A stretch of DNA of 64,000 nucleotides, taken from contig JBAKBP010010420.1 in the NCBI GenBank assembly GCA_037953745.1, positions 1 through 64,000 of the forward strand, in the 5' to 3' direction. Position 1 is the first letter of the stretch, and every line of letters begins with the position of its first letter. The notes under the pieces were generated by a model, which did no database searches, was not told the origin of the DNA, and saw only the letters and a list, made by a program, of their open reading frames with translations. Below are positions 39,200-50,645 of the stretch, one piece after another. The stretch is from Lithodes maja. Taxonomy: Eukaryota > Arthropoda > Malacostraca > Decapoda > Lithodidae. A program made the position numbers and the translations under genes.

Positions 39200-40745
39200 G
39201 GCACTCCAAAGACTCGAACCTAGGATACTCACACCAAAATTCTGCGTACTGTACTTATGCTAAAATGAAGTCCGTGAAAGCCGCTGGGAGCTCCGGCATT
39301 GTCGCTGAGATGCTAAAAGCAGCTGGAGATACTGAGGTAAAATTGGTCACAGAGCTGATTAATGCTATCATAAAGGAGGAAAAAATTCCCGTTGCATGGC
39401 AGAAAGGTGTTATAGTAAATATATGCAAAGGCAAGGTGACTCCTTAGACGGGAAATTATCAGGGTTTGAAAATGCTCAATCAAGTCTTGAAAGTCAGCGA
39501 AAGGGTCTTTGAATGCATGATCAGGGAAAGTGTTGCTATCAGCGACATGCAGTTTGGATTTATGCCGGGACGTGGCACAACTGATGCTATCTTCATTCTT
39601 AGGCAAATGCAAGAGAGGTACTTAGAGAAAAACAGGGAGTTATACCTAGTTTTTGTAGATCTGGAGAAGGCCTTTGACCGGGTGCCCAGGGAGGTAGTGC
39701 AGTGGGCTATGAGGACACTCGGAGTAGAAGAGTGGCTGGTGCGTGTGATAATGAGAATGTATGAGGGGTCACGGGCAGCAGTTAGAGTAAACGGGGGCCT
39801 GAGCGAAGAGTTCTCAGTGAAGGTTGGAGTTCACCAAGGTTTAGTGCTGAGCCCATTACAGTACTGTTTTTTTAGTCCTGTAGGCTCTGTCAAGGGAATT
39901 TAGGACAGGACTCCCATGGGAGCTGTTATATGCAGATGATCTAGTTCTTATCGCAGATAGTGCGCAGGAAGCAGAGGCGAAGTTCAAAAGATGGGGGGTA
40001 TTATGGCAAATAAGGGTCTAAGAGTTTACATATATAAAACAAAGGTCATGATTAGTGGAGTAGAGCGTGGAACTATGGAAAGAAGCAGCAACTATCCATG
40101 TGCAGTATGTGGGAAGGGGGTGGGAAGTAACTCGATTCAATGTTGCATCTGTATTATGTAGTGACTGGGTACACAAGAGATGTAGTGGAGCTAGAGGACC
40201 TTTGACAAGGATCATAGACTCTGAATGTGCAGTGTGCAAGGGAGATCTTGAATTAAATGACCTGCCTGTCAGTGTTGATTTCGACAGTAACGCTGGAGTG
40301 TGTGAATAAGTTCTGCTACCTGGGCGATACGGTTTCCGCTGGAGGTGGCGCTGATGCTAGCTCCATTGCTAGAGTCAGAAGTGGCTGGGGAAAGTTTAGA
40401 GTGCTGTTGCCACTCCTGACATGAGAGGGCTCCCACCCCACTTTAAATGGAAGGTGTATACCTCGTGTGTTAGGAGCGCGATGACCTATGCCTCGGAGAC
40501 GTGGCCGGTTAAAGCGGAGGATATCGATAGAATGGAACGGAATGAGAAGAAAATGGTGAGATGGATGTGTAGGGTTAATCTTAGGGACAGGGGATCGAGC
40601 GAGGAATTGAGAAGGCGTCTGGGCTTTAGAAGTGTCAGTGAAGTGATGCGCACGAGCCGACTTGGTTGGTTTGGACATATGGAGAGAATGGATGTTCAGA
40701 ACTGGGTGAAGAAATGCCGGACTGTGAACGTGGGGGGAGCTTTTC
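39200..40745 (+). pseudogene. Degenerate RTE-like LINE fragment
   Basis: RT pieces in several frames with stops: KAAGSSGIVAEMLKAAG, PGRGTTDAIFILRQMQ, VFVDLEKAFDRVPREV, VHQGLVLSPLQ and a YADDLVLI near 39925. Then a zinc-knuckle-like segment (CAVCGKGV, WVHKRCSGARG, CAVCKGD) and a C-terminal part (YASETWPVKAEDIDRMER, RLGWFGHMERM) to about 40735. The Cys module between RT and the C-terminus is common in one widespread animal LINE group. At least four frame breaks, so an old copy. Confidence 0.8.
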
Positions 40746-40769
40746 CGGGACGAAAATGAAGCTTTAAGA

Positions 40770-41594
40770 TTGCAACTTGAAGAATACAAAGGGCAAACCA
40801 AGGAAATGAAAACACATGTGGAGGAGATTAAGGAGAAACACAATAAATGGGTTAATGACGAAGGAGGAAAAGTGAAGGAAGTGGCAATGAAGGAAATCAT
40901 GGAGGAACAAAAGAAACAATCAGAACGGGAAAATAAAGATTTAGAATCAGTGGTAGTAAAAGCTATGAGGAGAAATGAACAGGTCCTGCGTGAAACAATA
41001 GATAGAAATAAGTGTATTATTGTATTTGGGGATATAGAGGAGCACATTATTGAGAGGAAAGCTAGGGATAAGGAAGAAATTAATAAGGTAAAAACATTGA
41101 TCAAGCATGTCGATGAAGAAGGAAACAACTGGAGAGATGATATTGAAGAAGTTAGGAGAATGGGTAAATATAGTAAGGGAAACACAAGGCCAATGAGAGT
41201 GCAGTTTAGGTCTAGGGTAACAGTGGATGCAATAATGAACGTAACATGGAGACTTAACTTGACCAGCAAGTTTAAGAAAATTACAATTAGAAAAGACATG
41301 AGTATTGAGGATCGAAACATAAGAAAGGAATTGCAAACCGAGGCAAATGTAAAGAATGGAGAAAGGACGAAAGAAGACGAAAAGAAGTTTTTCTGGAGAG
41401 TGTGGGAGGGAAAACTCAAGAAATGGTATATAAAGCGAAGGGACGAAGTAGGGAGGGAAAAGGAGATGGTGCGGGTGATGGGGGAGAAGGCAGAGAGAGG
41501 GGAGGTGGAGATAGAGAGAGAAACAGTCCAAGTGGAGGCAGAGGGAGGGGAGGTGGAAACGGAGCGAGAAACAGTCCAGGTGGAGACAAGCTAG
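40770..41594 (+). CDS. CR1-like LINE ORF1, coiled-coil protein
   Basis: 274 codons open, extremely Lys/Glu-rich with long predicted coiled coil (residues about 1-75), then a section with NKCIIVFGDIEE and RPMRVQFRSRVTVDAIMN that resembles the RNA-binding part of LINE ORF1 proteins. The tail is repeated Glu/Arg/Val units. The GTG-like start is uncertain, since the frame may extend upstream. ORF1 proteins bind LINE RNA as chaperones by family knowledge. It overlaps the next frame at 41402. Confidence 0.6.
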   Translation: MQLEEYKGQTKEMKTHVEEIKEKHNKWVNDEGGKVKEVAMKEIMEEQKKQSERENKDLESVVVKAMRRNEQVLRETIDRNKCIIVFGDIEEHIIERKARDKEEINKVKTLIKHVDEEGNNWRDDIEEVRRMGKYSKGNTRPMRVQFRSRVTVDAIMNVTWRLNLTSKFKKITIRKDMSIEDRNIRKELQTEANVKNGERTKEDEKKFFWRVWEGKLKKWYIKRRDEVGREKEMVRVMGEKAERGEVEIERETVQVEAEGGEVETERETVQVETS

Positions 41595-43123
41595 GAAATA
41601 AATTGGGAGGGGTACGTACAAAAAAGAAAGGAACGGGCAGGGACGAGAAAAATAGGGAAAATACTGGAAACGCTAAGTTCATGTATACAAATATTGATTG
41701 GTTAATTTCCAAAAAGATTGAGTTTGACGAATATGTAAAGAGAGAGAGGCCCGGGGTAGTATGTTTGACTGAAACTAAGCTTAACCAGGAGGTAGACACG
41801 AATATAATTAGTTGTGCAGGATACAGTACATGGAGAAGAGACAGGTTAGGAAAGCTAGGAGGAGGAGTGTTGATCATGGTAGATAATAAAATTACTGCTA
41901 AAGAATTAAAACTTGGTGATAGCATTGCTGAAGTGGTAGCAGTTGAAATTGAGGATAATGATAGGTCAAAATTGGACATTGTATCAGTTTATTTACCTCC
42001 TAAGACTAAATCTTGGAGCAACGATGAATATAATTAATTAATTTTGGAAACCTTGTGTATGTTAGAAATTATTTGTAAAAGGAAAAATAGGCTTATTCTT
42101 GCAGGGGACTTTAATTGCGGGGAGGTGGATTGGGAATGTTTGGATGCGGGTTCAAATGAAAATACTTGGGGTAGCAAATTTCTTGAACTAACAATGGGGT
42201 ATCTATTAACACAACACGTTATGGAAAATACAAGATTTAGAGGAGGTGATGAACCATCAAGACTCGACTTATTATTCACCAAAGACCCCCAAGAAATAAA
42301 GAACCTAACATATTTGAGTCCCATGGGAAAAAGCGATCATGTTGTGATTGAATTTGAATTGACAGTGGAATTTCTGGAAGGCAGAGAGGAGGAACATAGG
42401 GAATATAGACTAAATTATAGTAAGGCGGATTATGAATCATTACGAGGATACTTTGCAAATATAGATTGGTCATTTATTGAGCAAGAACAGAATATTCAGG
42501 TAAAATACACCATGTTACTAGACATTTACAGGGAGGGGGTAGATAAATATGTACCAACATTTAAGGATAGAAAGCTGGTTAAGGAGAAAGAGTGGTTTAA
42601 CATGCGATGTCACATTGCCCAGAACAAAAAGGACTCTGCATGGAATAAAGTGAGAAGGAGACACACTGAGGAAAAATGGAATGAGTATAAGAATGCTAGA
42701 AACAACTATGTCAAGACTATAAGAGAGGAGAAAAAGAACTTTGAAAAAGATATAGTAAACAAATGTAATAAAGAACCCAAACTGTTCTATAGTTATATCA
42801 ACGGCAAAACAAAAATAAAGGACAAAATAACAAAGCTTAGGGTAGAGGGTCAATTATATGAAGACACAGTGGGTATGTGTGAAATTATGAATGATACATT
42901 AACATCCGTGTTTGTGGAGGAGGATGACTATGTAGAACCTGTGGTGGAATTGAACGAGATACAGGGACTAGAGTCGATAGAAGTCAACAAGGATGAACTA
43001 AAATCATTGTTGGAAGAATTGGACGTGAGAAAATCTATGGGCCCAGATAACATTGCTGGATGGGTATTAAGAGAATGTTCTGAACAACTAGTGAGACCTA
43101 TTTTTAATATTGTTCAACACTAA
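41402..43123 (+). pseudogene. CR1-like LINE endonuclease
   Basis: MYTNIDWLISKKIEFDEYV, CLTETKLNQ, GGGVLIMV, VSVYLPPKT, then after a frame change near 42037 LILAGDFNCGEVDWE, RLDLLFTKDP and GKSDHVVIEFEL: the standard motif set of an AP-like endonuclease. The region between EN and RT follows, to a stop at 43121 inside the RT N-terminus (KSMGPDNIAGWVLRECSEQ). Confidence 0.8.
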
Positions 43124-44504
43124 TTAAACAAGGGGGAACTTCCCTTAGAATGGAAACAAGCAAATATAACTCCAATATATAAAAGTGGAAATAAAGAAGA
43201 CCCGCTAAATTATCGACCGGTATCCTTAACGAGTTATATGCAAGCTTTGTGAAAAGATTATTAGAAAAAGATGGGTGGGTATGTTGGAGGAGAGGGAAAT
43301 AATTTCAAGCAAGCAGTTCGGGTTCAGAAAAGGTCATTCGTGTACCACAAATTTGTTGAGTTACTATGATAGGGTAATTGACATTGTACAAGGGAGGGAG
43401 GGGTGGGTGGATTGTATTTACTTAGATTTCAAGAAGGCATTTGATAAGGTGCCTCATAAGAGATTGTTGTGGAAGCTCAGGACTGTGGGGTGGGTTGAGG
43501 GAGTATTATTAAAGTGGATGGAAAACTATTTAATTGGGAGGGAAATGCGAACAGTAATAAAAGGAAAGTTCTCCTCGTGGAAAAGGGTAAAAAGCGGAGT
43601 GCCTCAAGGATCGGTGTTGGCCCCAATCATGTTTTTGGTTTTCATCAACGACCTTCAAATGGGAATAGGCTCATATATATCTATGTTTGCTGATGATGCA
43701 AAATTAATGAAGCATATTACAAGTAGGAGTAGTTGTGAAGAATTACAGAGAGACCTAGATAAGTTATATGAGTGGAGTCAAACTTGGAAAATGGAATTCA
43801 ACACGAGTAAGTGTCAGGTTCTTGAGATGGGAAAAAGTAAATATAGACCTTCTTGGGGATATAAAATAGGAGATGAAATAATTAGTAAAGCTGTGAAAGC
43901 AAAAGACCTAGGGGTAGTTGTGGCAGACAGCTTGTCACCTGAACAGCATATAAATAAAATAACTGGTGAAACCTATGCAGTGTTGACTAACATGAGAATA
44001 GCTCTGAATTATTTAGATGAAGAGATGTTAGCAAAAATAATAGGGACAATAATACGACCAAGACTGGAGTATGCAGCAGTGGTGTGGTCTCCACACCTTA
44101 TAAAACATAATAAAAAACTGGAAAGAGTTCAGAGAGTTGCCACTAAGATGATAGCTAGCCTTAGAGACCTGCCTTATGAGGAAAGATTGGAGAGGCTAAA
44201 GCTGCCAACGCTGAGGGAGAGGAGAGAGAGAGGTGACATGATCATGATGTTTAAGTATGTGAAAGGTTTTGAGAAGATCGACAAGGGAGATTTTGTGGTG
44301 AGGGACGAGGGAAGAACCAGGGGTCATGATTGTAAGTTGAGGAAAGTTATATGTAAGTCTGATGTAAGAAAGTTCAGCTTCCCGTATAGAAGCATTGAGT
44401 GTTGGAATAAGTTGGATGGGGAGGTGGTGGGAGCAAGAAATATCCAAACTTTTAAAGCAAAATTGGATAAATGTAGAGAGAGAGACAGGACAACACGAGC
44501 TTAG
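43124..44504 (+). pseudogene. CR1-like LINE reverse transcriptase
   Basis: After the break, GFRKGHSCTTNLLSYYDRV, IYLDFKKAFDKVPHKRL, KSGVPQGSVLAPIMF and catalytic SMFADDAKL are in one frame from 43275, followed by the CR1-type C-terminus (AAVVWSPHLIKHNKKLERVQ, RRERGDMIMMFKYVKG, KFSFPYRSIECWN). The 43131-43260 piece (WKQANITPIYKSGNKEDPLN) is in another frame. Confidence 0.82.
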
Positions 44505-44532
44505 GCTCAAATCCTGTATACTACAATTAGGT

Positions 44533-44718
44533 GAGTACAATTAGGTGAGTACATAGGGGTGGACCTAGAATGACGTGGGCTCGGGTACTCCGGTCCGATC
44601 TCAAAATAAAGAAGTTGACAACAGAGGCAGCCCTTGACAGGGCCGCCCGGAAAGCTGCCATTTAGGACGTGAGACTGTAACCACATTCTCTGTGGACAAA
44701 ACGGTCTTTAAACTTGTA
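44533..44718. other. Short unassigned spacer
   Basis: Nothing recognisable between the LINE tail and the next TA-flanked element. Confidence 0.5.
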
Positions 44719-45765
44719 CAGTCGACGCTCGATTTAACGGACCCCGATACAACGGATTTCGGATTTAACGGACTCTGTCTGTAGCCGGACAATGGACCCA
44801 GCAACGGACAAAGTCCGATGCTCGAAAAAATGTTGGAGCAAAGTCCGTTGCTCTATCTATTTATCTCTCTAATGCACCTACCTAAATCCCTTATACATTA
44901 ACATAACTATGTCTTATTTGGACTTTTTGTAATCTTTGAATAATTTCTAATGTGATGGAATTGAAAAATATAATATCCTTCCAGCACATAGATAAATAAT
45001 AAATAGGATAGTCAACAAAATATTTCAACTCTCCCATCCGTGCGAGCAGAGACGGAAGATTTACGTTTGATAGATTTTTTGTTTTGTCTTTTCCCCTCGA
45101 TATACACTCTTTCTATCTCTCTAATTCATCTACCTAAATCCCTTATACATTAACATAACTATGTCTTATTTGCACTTTTTGTAATCTTTGAATCATTTCT
45201 AATGGGATGGAATTGAAAAATATAATATCCTTCCAGCACATAGATAAACAATAAATAAGATAGTCAAAAAAATAGTTCAACCCTCCCCTCTGTCTAGGCG
45301 CCGAGCTTCCGAGACGGGAGATTTACGTTTGATATATATATATTTTGTTTCTTCCCATGGTATACACAAAATGATGGGGAAATATTATAACATTGTTTTT
45401 AATTTACATTTGTGTCGTTTTTGCTGATTATGAGTTGGTGGAAAAAAATGTCTTTAATTCTATCATATCAGAAATGATTCACAGATTATATAGAGTAGAG
45501 ACCAAATAACATACACTTTTAAGTGTGTTCAATAGTTTTGCATTATCAATAGGGTGTAGCACAAGGCTTATCAACATATCACAGTAACGGGGTCGGGGTT
45601 GAGGCCAGGACGGGGAGGGGAGGGAGTAGGCCTACAGTGGATATACAGGGGATATCCTTCCTTTTTTTTTTTTTTTTCTCCATGTGAAATTTATCATATC
45701 AATGACAAATACAACCTTTATTATGTTTTCAGGGACAGTACAGCACAACGTGTCCCTCAATCACA

Positions 45766-45802
<37 letters not shown>

Positions 45803-45868
45803 GAAGGCAATTTTCCAGCTACGGACTCGGTCTCCCCCCTATTAGTCCGTTAAATCGAGCGTCGACTG
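44719..45868. mobile_element. Tigger-like non-autonomous element 1
   Basis: 1150 bp, ends CAGTCGACGCTCGATTTAAC and its inverse, TA at 44717-44718 and 45869-45870. It contains about two 252 bp satellite units (CTTCCAGCACATAGATAA words at about 44981 and 45233) and no transposase. The end sequence resembles that of the intact Tigger at 10631. Confidence 0.88.
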
Positions 45869-45870
45869 TA

Positions 45871-45927
45871 TGTATGTCTATCTATCTATCTATTGTATGT
45901 ATGTAGTATGTAGTATGTATGTATGTA
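45871..45927. repeat. TATC/TATG microsatellite
   Basis: Runs of CTAT and GTAT tetranucleotides. The following SINE is flanked by TGTATGTATGTA-type copies. Confidence 0.8.
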
Positions 45928-46460
45928 GGGGAGGTGTGGAGGAGTGGTCTTGCCACTGGCCTGGTAATCCAAAGGTCCCGGGTTCAATTCCCGATGTATC
46001 AATGGGAAGATATTATTGGGATGGAATTTGTGCTGTACCTAGTATCAGTGCATTACCACAAGCCCACCGAAACGTCAATAAAATACCCTCATTGTTCCCT
46101 GATTAAATAGCACTGTATGAATATTCCCATATTCAAAATATGCTATAGGGGTGCAATGCCTGGTGAGTTATCTGCTCAACAGGTGGCGTTGTGTGTGTGT
46201 AAGTGTGAGAGTCCGAGTGTAGGGGGTGAGACAGTGAAGCACGGTAACGAGGTGGCTTCAGAGATGGGGTCGTTTCGGGCCATGAGTGAGCACCGTGCCT
46301 CATGTGAAGGCAAGATGGCAGGTGCTCGTTGTACTCTACGTGCTTCACATGTCTCACTCCCTAGACTGGAACAAGACCTCACGGGCTTCACTGTTCATTG
46401 TAAAGCGGTGAATGTTAAGGCTCTCAGCCTATGCCCGAGAGGAAGTAAGTTGGAATATAG

Positions 46461-46490
<30 letters not shown>
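45928..46490 (+). mobile_element. tRNA-derived SINE, copy 3
   Basis: Head GGGGAGGTGTGGAGGAGTGG with B box GGGTTCAATTCCCG, body of about 500 bp, poly-A of about 30 at 46460-46490, flanked by TGTATGTATGTA-like repeats. Nearly the same sequence as copy 1. The ORF reading through it ends in a poly-Lys tail and is not a gene. Confidence 0.88.
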
Positions 46491-46492
<2 letters not shown>

Positions 46493-46505
46493 TATGTATG
46501 TATGT

Positions 46506-46800
46506 AAAGTACACTAGTAAGGGCACTGGTCTATAATTTAGTGGGTCTTCCTTGTCTCCTTTATAAAGTGACACTATATTGGCTCTCTTCCAATCTATTG
46601 ACAATTCGCCTCTATCTAGGGAACATTTAATAATATCATAAACTGGGCCCACTAAATGATCTGCACACTCTCTTAGGATCCACCATGTCATTTCATCAGG
46701 TCCCATTGCCTTTCTTTACTCCAGCTCCTTCATTAATTTCTTTACTTCACATTCATCAATTGATATTTCTGGCATTTGTGATTCCCTTCCTGGGGTAATT
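46506..46800 (-). pseudogene. CR1-like LINE RT fragment
   Basis: Reads MGPDEMTWWILRECADHLVG, then RANIVSLYKGDKEDPLNYRP on the minus strand: the RT N-terminal region of the CR1-like family, with nothing of the rest. Confidence 0.75.
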
Positions 46801-46922
46801 ATATACTGGTGCTGAATTTGGTCACCCCGGGCCAGGGGTAGACATCAGCTGGCGCAACTGGGGTATTGAATTCAACACCACCTTGTTTTGCTCCAGTATT
46901 TACATGTTTGTATATATATTAG
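46801..46922 (+). other. Intron end (unique sequence) with 3' splice site
   Basis: Non-repetitive stretch ending in TATATATATTAG at 46911-46922, directly before the WD40 exon; the final AG is at 46921-46922. Confidence 0.5.
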
Positions 46923-47117
46923 GTACGATGTGTGCGTTACTCCCCTGATGGTCGACTGTTGGCCTCATGCGGAGACGATCGGACTACCAGGCTACACGAT
47001 GCCAGAACTGCCGCTCCACTACACACCTTCCACGAGCTGAAGGGGGCACCCACACATGTCCAAATACATCCATCATCCACCTGTCTCGGTGTTGCTACTA
47101 CTGATGGCTGTGTTCGA
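46923..47117 (+). CDS. POC1: Single exon of a host WD40-repeat gene, POC1-like
   Basis: 195 bp, exactly 65 codons, phase 0 at both ends, between AG (46921-46922) and GTAAGT (47118-47123). It encodes VRCVRYSPDGRLLASCGDDR, then a blade with TTRLHDA, HTFHELKGAPTHVQIHPSST and CLGVATTDGCVR: parts of two consecutive WD40 blades. SPDGRLL-S-DD-T, followed by HPS-TC-A-TDG-VR, matches the pattern of POC1 centriolar WD40 proteins, which act in centriole and basal-body stability. The usual Trp of the first blade is replaced (LHD). Neighbouring exons are not visible, so its introns are presumably long and repeat-filled. A processed pseudogene is unlikely because both splice sites are intact. Confidence 0.72.
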
Positions 47118-47142
47118 GTAAGTTTGGTATTGGTCTCACTTG

Positions 47143-47775
47143 TAATGATAATAATAATAATATTAATAATAATAATAATCTGATCTTTTCTTTTTCAAAA
47201 GCGCCAGTTCTTCCAAAACACAGGAATTCACTAGCACTTCAGAAACTGATTTAAAAGGACCTCGACGCTAAGCAAACACATATCAAAAGAACCACCAATT
47301 TACACCCTGTAACTGTCAGTCATGACAACTCTTTGAAGATCATAACTTTTCAATAAAAGAAAAGTTTTCAGCTCCCTCTTGAAGGACTCAATGGAAGCTA
47401 ATTGCCTCATGGAAAGCGGTAGTTTATTATATAATCTAGGGGCCACGTAGGAGAACATACAATCAGAGAATGATGACTGGTGTATGGCTGCAGGTTCATC
47501 AAGGCACAAAGGATCCTCATCACTTCGCAATGCTGAAACCGAGTGCGCCAACGGATGCCTCAATAGTTCAGCCAGATACTGTACTTTGATTCGTCAAATT
47601 TCAGAATCTTGAAGGTCATAAGACATACTTTAAATTCTCTCCTGGCTTTTACTAGCAGCCAGTGCAATTCAATTGGAGATGTGGTAGTGGAGGTCCTAGG
47701 GGGAGGTTTAAAAATAAGCCTTGCCACCCTATTTAATACGGACTGAACCTTCTTTAACCATTCCTCCCCGGGCAG
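47143..47775 (-). pseudogene. LINE C-terminal fragment (L2/CR1-like)
   Basis: On the minus strand: VQSVLNRVARLIFKPPPRTS, IELHWLLVKARREFKVCLMT, and in another frame YVAPRLYNKLPLSMRQLASI, ending in a (TTA)n tail at 47143-47180. Two frames imply at least one indel. It sits downstream of the WD40 exon, within its intron. Confidence 0.75.
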
Positions 47776-47834
47776 CATTTATAGATGTCGATAGTCCTAT
47801 CCGGGCGTTGTATGTAAACATAGGCCTATTTTCG

Positions 47835-47999
47835 TTGTTGTTGTTGTTCCCCAAGCTGCCTGACCGAACAGCCCCAAGGCCCTGAGCAATTCCAAGGCCA
47901 TAACCGAACGTCCCCACAGAACCCTCCCTGCCGACCACAATAAGGCCTGGGTGACTGAAGCCACTCCATGGCGTGGAGCTGAGGAGGGTGCGGAAACGC
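47835..47999 (-). mobile_element. Very short 3' fragment of the (AAC)n LINE
   Basis: 165 bp with the last codons and (AAC)n tail of the LINE family at 35220-39191, inverted. Flanked by CCTATTTTCG at 47825-47834 and 48000-48009, a 10 bp target-site duplication. Confidence 0.85.
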
Positions 48000-49204
48000 C
48001 CTATTTTCGTTATTTTAACTACACTCGAACCTCCATTCAACGGACTCCAATTCTCCGGATATCGGCAATTACGGTCAAAAAACGTAGTCGGACAATGGAC
48101 CGAAAAAGTTGGAGCAAAGTCCGTTGCTCTATCTATTTATCTCTCTAATGCACCTACCTAAATCCCTTATACATTAACATAACTATGTCTTATTTGGACT
48201 TTTTGTAATCTTTGAATAATTTCTAATATTCCCAATATTCTAATATTCCTAATATACTTCCCAAACTTGACTACTTCCTTAAACGTGACGATAGTGCGTT
48301 GTTATATGTGCGATTAGTTTGCTTGGGAAACAGATTAACTTGCTCATGTAGTAATGTGCACCCTATGTGGTGGATTGTGTTCTTTTATTTAATAATTTTC
48401 ATTTTAGTAAGCGTTGTTTCCACATAGCGATTTTGATAATTTAATTTGACTTTATATTGTCCTTGTCCCAATTTTGGTTTGTTTGGTTTGCAGGTTTTGC
48501 ATTTTAATGATGGAATTGAAAAATATAATATCCTTCCAGCACATAGATAAATAATAAATAAGATAGTCAACAAAATATTTCAACTCTCCCCTCCGTGCCA
48601 GCAGAGACGGAAGATTTACGTTTGATAGATTTTTTGTTTTGTTTTTTCCCCTCGATATACACACTCTTTCTATTTATCTATCTCTCTAATTCATCTACCT
48701 AAATCCCTTATACATTAACATAACTATGTCTTATTTGGACTTTTTGTAATCTTTGAATAATTTCTAATGTGATGGAATTGAAAAATATAATATCCTTCCA
48801 GCACATAGATAAATAATAAATGAGATAGTCAACAAAATATTTCAACTCTCCCCTCCGTGGGAGCAAGAGACGGAAGATTTACGTTTGATATATTTTTTGT
48901 TTTGTTTTTTTCCTTCGATATACACACTCTTTCTATCTATCTATCCTTCTAATTTATCTACCTAAATCCCTTATACATTAACATAACTACAGTAAACCCT
49001 CGCTATCTCGGACTAATTGGGGGGAGACCCAGTCCGAGATGACCGAAAATCCGAGATGTCCGAAGTCCGACTTATGTCCGACTTAAGAGAGGGAAAATTC
49101 CGAATTAGAAGAGGAAAGTCCGCGTCACCAGAGTTTTTTTTTTTTTTTTTTTTTTTTTTATATCCATTTAATGCATCTATCTCCCTTATACATATATATA
49201 ACTA

Positions 49205-49294
49205 CAGTCGACGCTCGATTTAACGGACTAATAGGGGGGAGACCGAGTCCGTTGCTGGAAAAAGTCCGTAGCTGGAAAATTGCCTTCGTATTTC

Positions 49295-49341
<47 letters not shown>

Positions 49342-50645
49342 ATTGAGGGACACGTTGTGCTGTACTGTCCCTGAAAACATAATAAAGGTCTTATTTGTCA
49401 TTGATATAATAAATTTCACATGGAGAAAAAAAAAAAAAAAAAAAAGGAAGGATATCCCCTCCTCTGTAGGCCTACTCCCTCCCCTCCCCGTCCCGCCTCA
49501 ACCCTGACCCCGTTACTGTGATAATGTTGATAAGCCTTGTGCTACACCCTATTGATAATGCAAAACTATTGAACACACTTAAAAGTGTATGTTATTTGGT
49601 CTCTATATAATCTGTGAATCATTTCCGATATGATAGAATTAAAGACATTTTTTCCACCAACTCATAATCAGCAAAAACGACACAAATGTCAATTAAAAAC
49701 ATGTTATAATATTTCCCCATCATTTTGTGTATACCGTGGGAACAAAAAAAAACAAAAATCTATCAAACGTAAATCTCCCGTCTGGGAAGCTCGGCGCATA
49801 GACGGAGGGGAGGGTTGAAATATTTCTTTGACTATCTTATTTATTATTTATCTATGTGCTGGAAGGATATTATATTTTTCAATTCCATCACATTAGAAAT
49901 GATTCAAAGATTACAAAAAGTCCAAATAAGACATAGTTATGTTAATGTATAAGGGATTTAGGTAGTGCATTAGAGAGATAGATAGATAGAAAGAGAGTGT
50001 ATATCGAGGGAAAAAAACAAAACAAAAAATCTATCAAACGTAAATCTACCATCTCTGCTCGCACGGAGGGGAGAGTTGAAATATTTTGTTGACTATCTTA
50101 TTTATTATTTATCTATGTGCTGGAAGGATATTATATTTTTCAATTCCATCACATTAGAAATGATTCAAAGATTACAAAAAGTCCAAATAAGACATAGTTA
50201 TGTTAATGTATAAGGGATTTAGGTAGTGCATTAGAGAGATAGATAGATAGAAAGAGAGTGTATATCGAGGGAAAAAAACAAAACAAAAAATCTATCAAAC
50301 GTAAATCTACCATCTCTGCTCGCACGGAGGGGAGAGTTGAAATATTTTGTTGACTATCTTATTTATTATTTATCTATGTGCTGGAAGGATATTATATTTT
50401 TCAATTCCATCACATTAGAAATGATTCAAAGATTACAAAAAGTCCAAATAAGACATAGTTATGTTAATGTATAAGGGATTTAGGTAGTGCATTAGAGAGA
50501 TAAATAGATAGAGCAACGGACTTTGCTCCAATTTTTTTTCGAGCAACGGACTTTGTCCGTTGCTGGGTCCATTGTCCGGCTATGGACAGAGTCCGTTAAA
50601 TCCGAAATCCGTTGTATCGGGGTCCGTTAAATCGAGCGTCGACTG
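49205..50645. mobile_element. Tigger-like non-autonomous element 2 (innermost)
   Basis: Same family as element 1: ends CAGTCGACGCTCGATTTAAC and inverse, TA at 49203-49204 and 50646-50647. Contains three 261 bp satellite units (GTGCTGGAAGG at 49856, 50117, 50378) in inverted orientation. Inserted in the equivalent ATAAC-TA-TGTCTTATTTGG site of element 3. Confidence 0.88.
49856..50510. repeat. 261 bp satellite inside element 2
   Basis: Units repeat at exactly 261 bp, the first two almost identical. The same unit, 250-265 bp long, occurs in elements 1, 3 and 4. Confidence 0.92.

Larger units (their letters stand above)
40746..44532 (+). mobile_element. CR1-like LINE (copy 1), near full length
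   Basis: Contains a charged coiled-coil ORF1, an endonuclease, RT and a C-terminal domain, then a 3' end with repeated AATTAGGTGAGTAC units (44525-44550). The same 3' end class recurs at 52650, 53476 (inverted) and 62090. Broken by frame changes near 42040 and 43120-43260. Confidence 0.8.

Noticed and set aside
40316..41419. 367-codon ORF on the minus strand
   Set aside because: Antisense of the Lys/Glu-rich CR1 ORF1; the composition (Phe/Ser/Leu) is that expected from the complement.
41416..41979. 187-codon minus-strand ORF rich in Pro, Leu and Ser
   Set aside because: Antisense shadow of the LINE ORF1 end and endonuclease.
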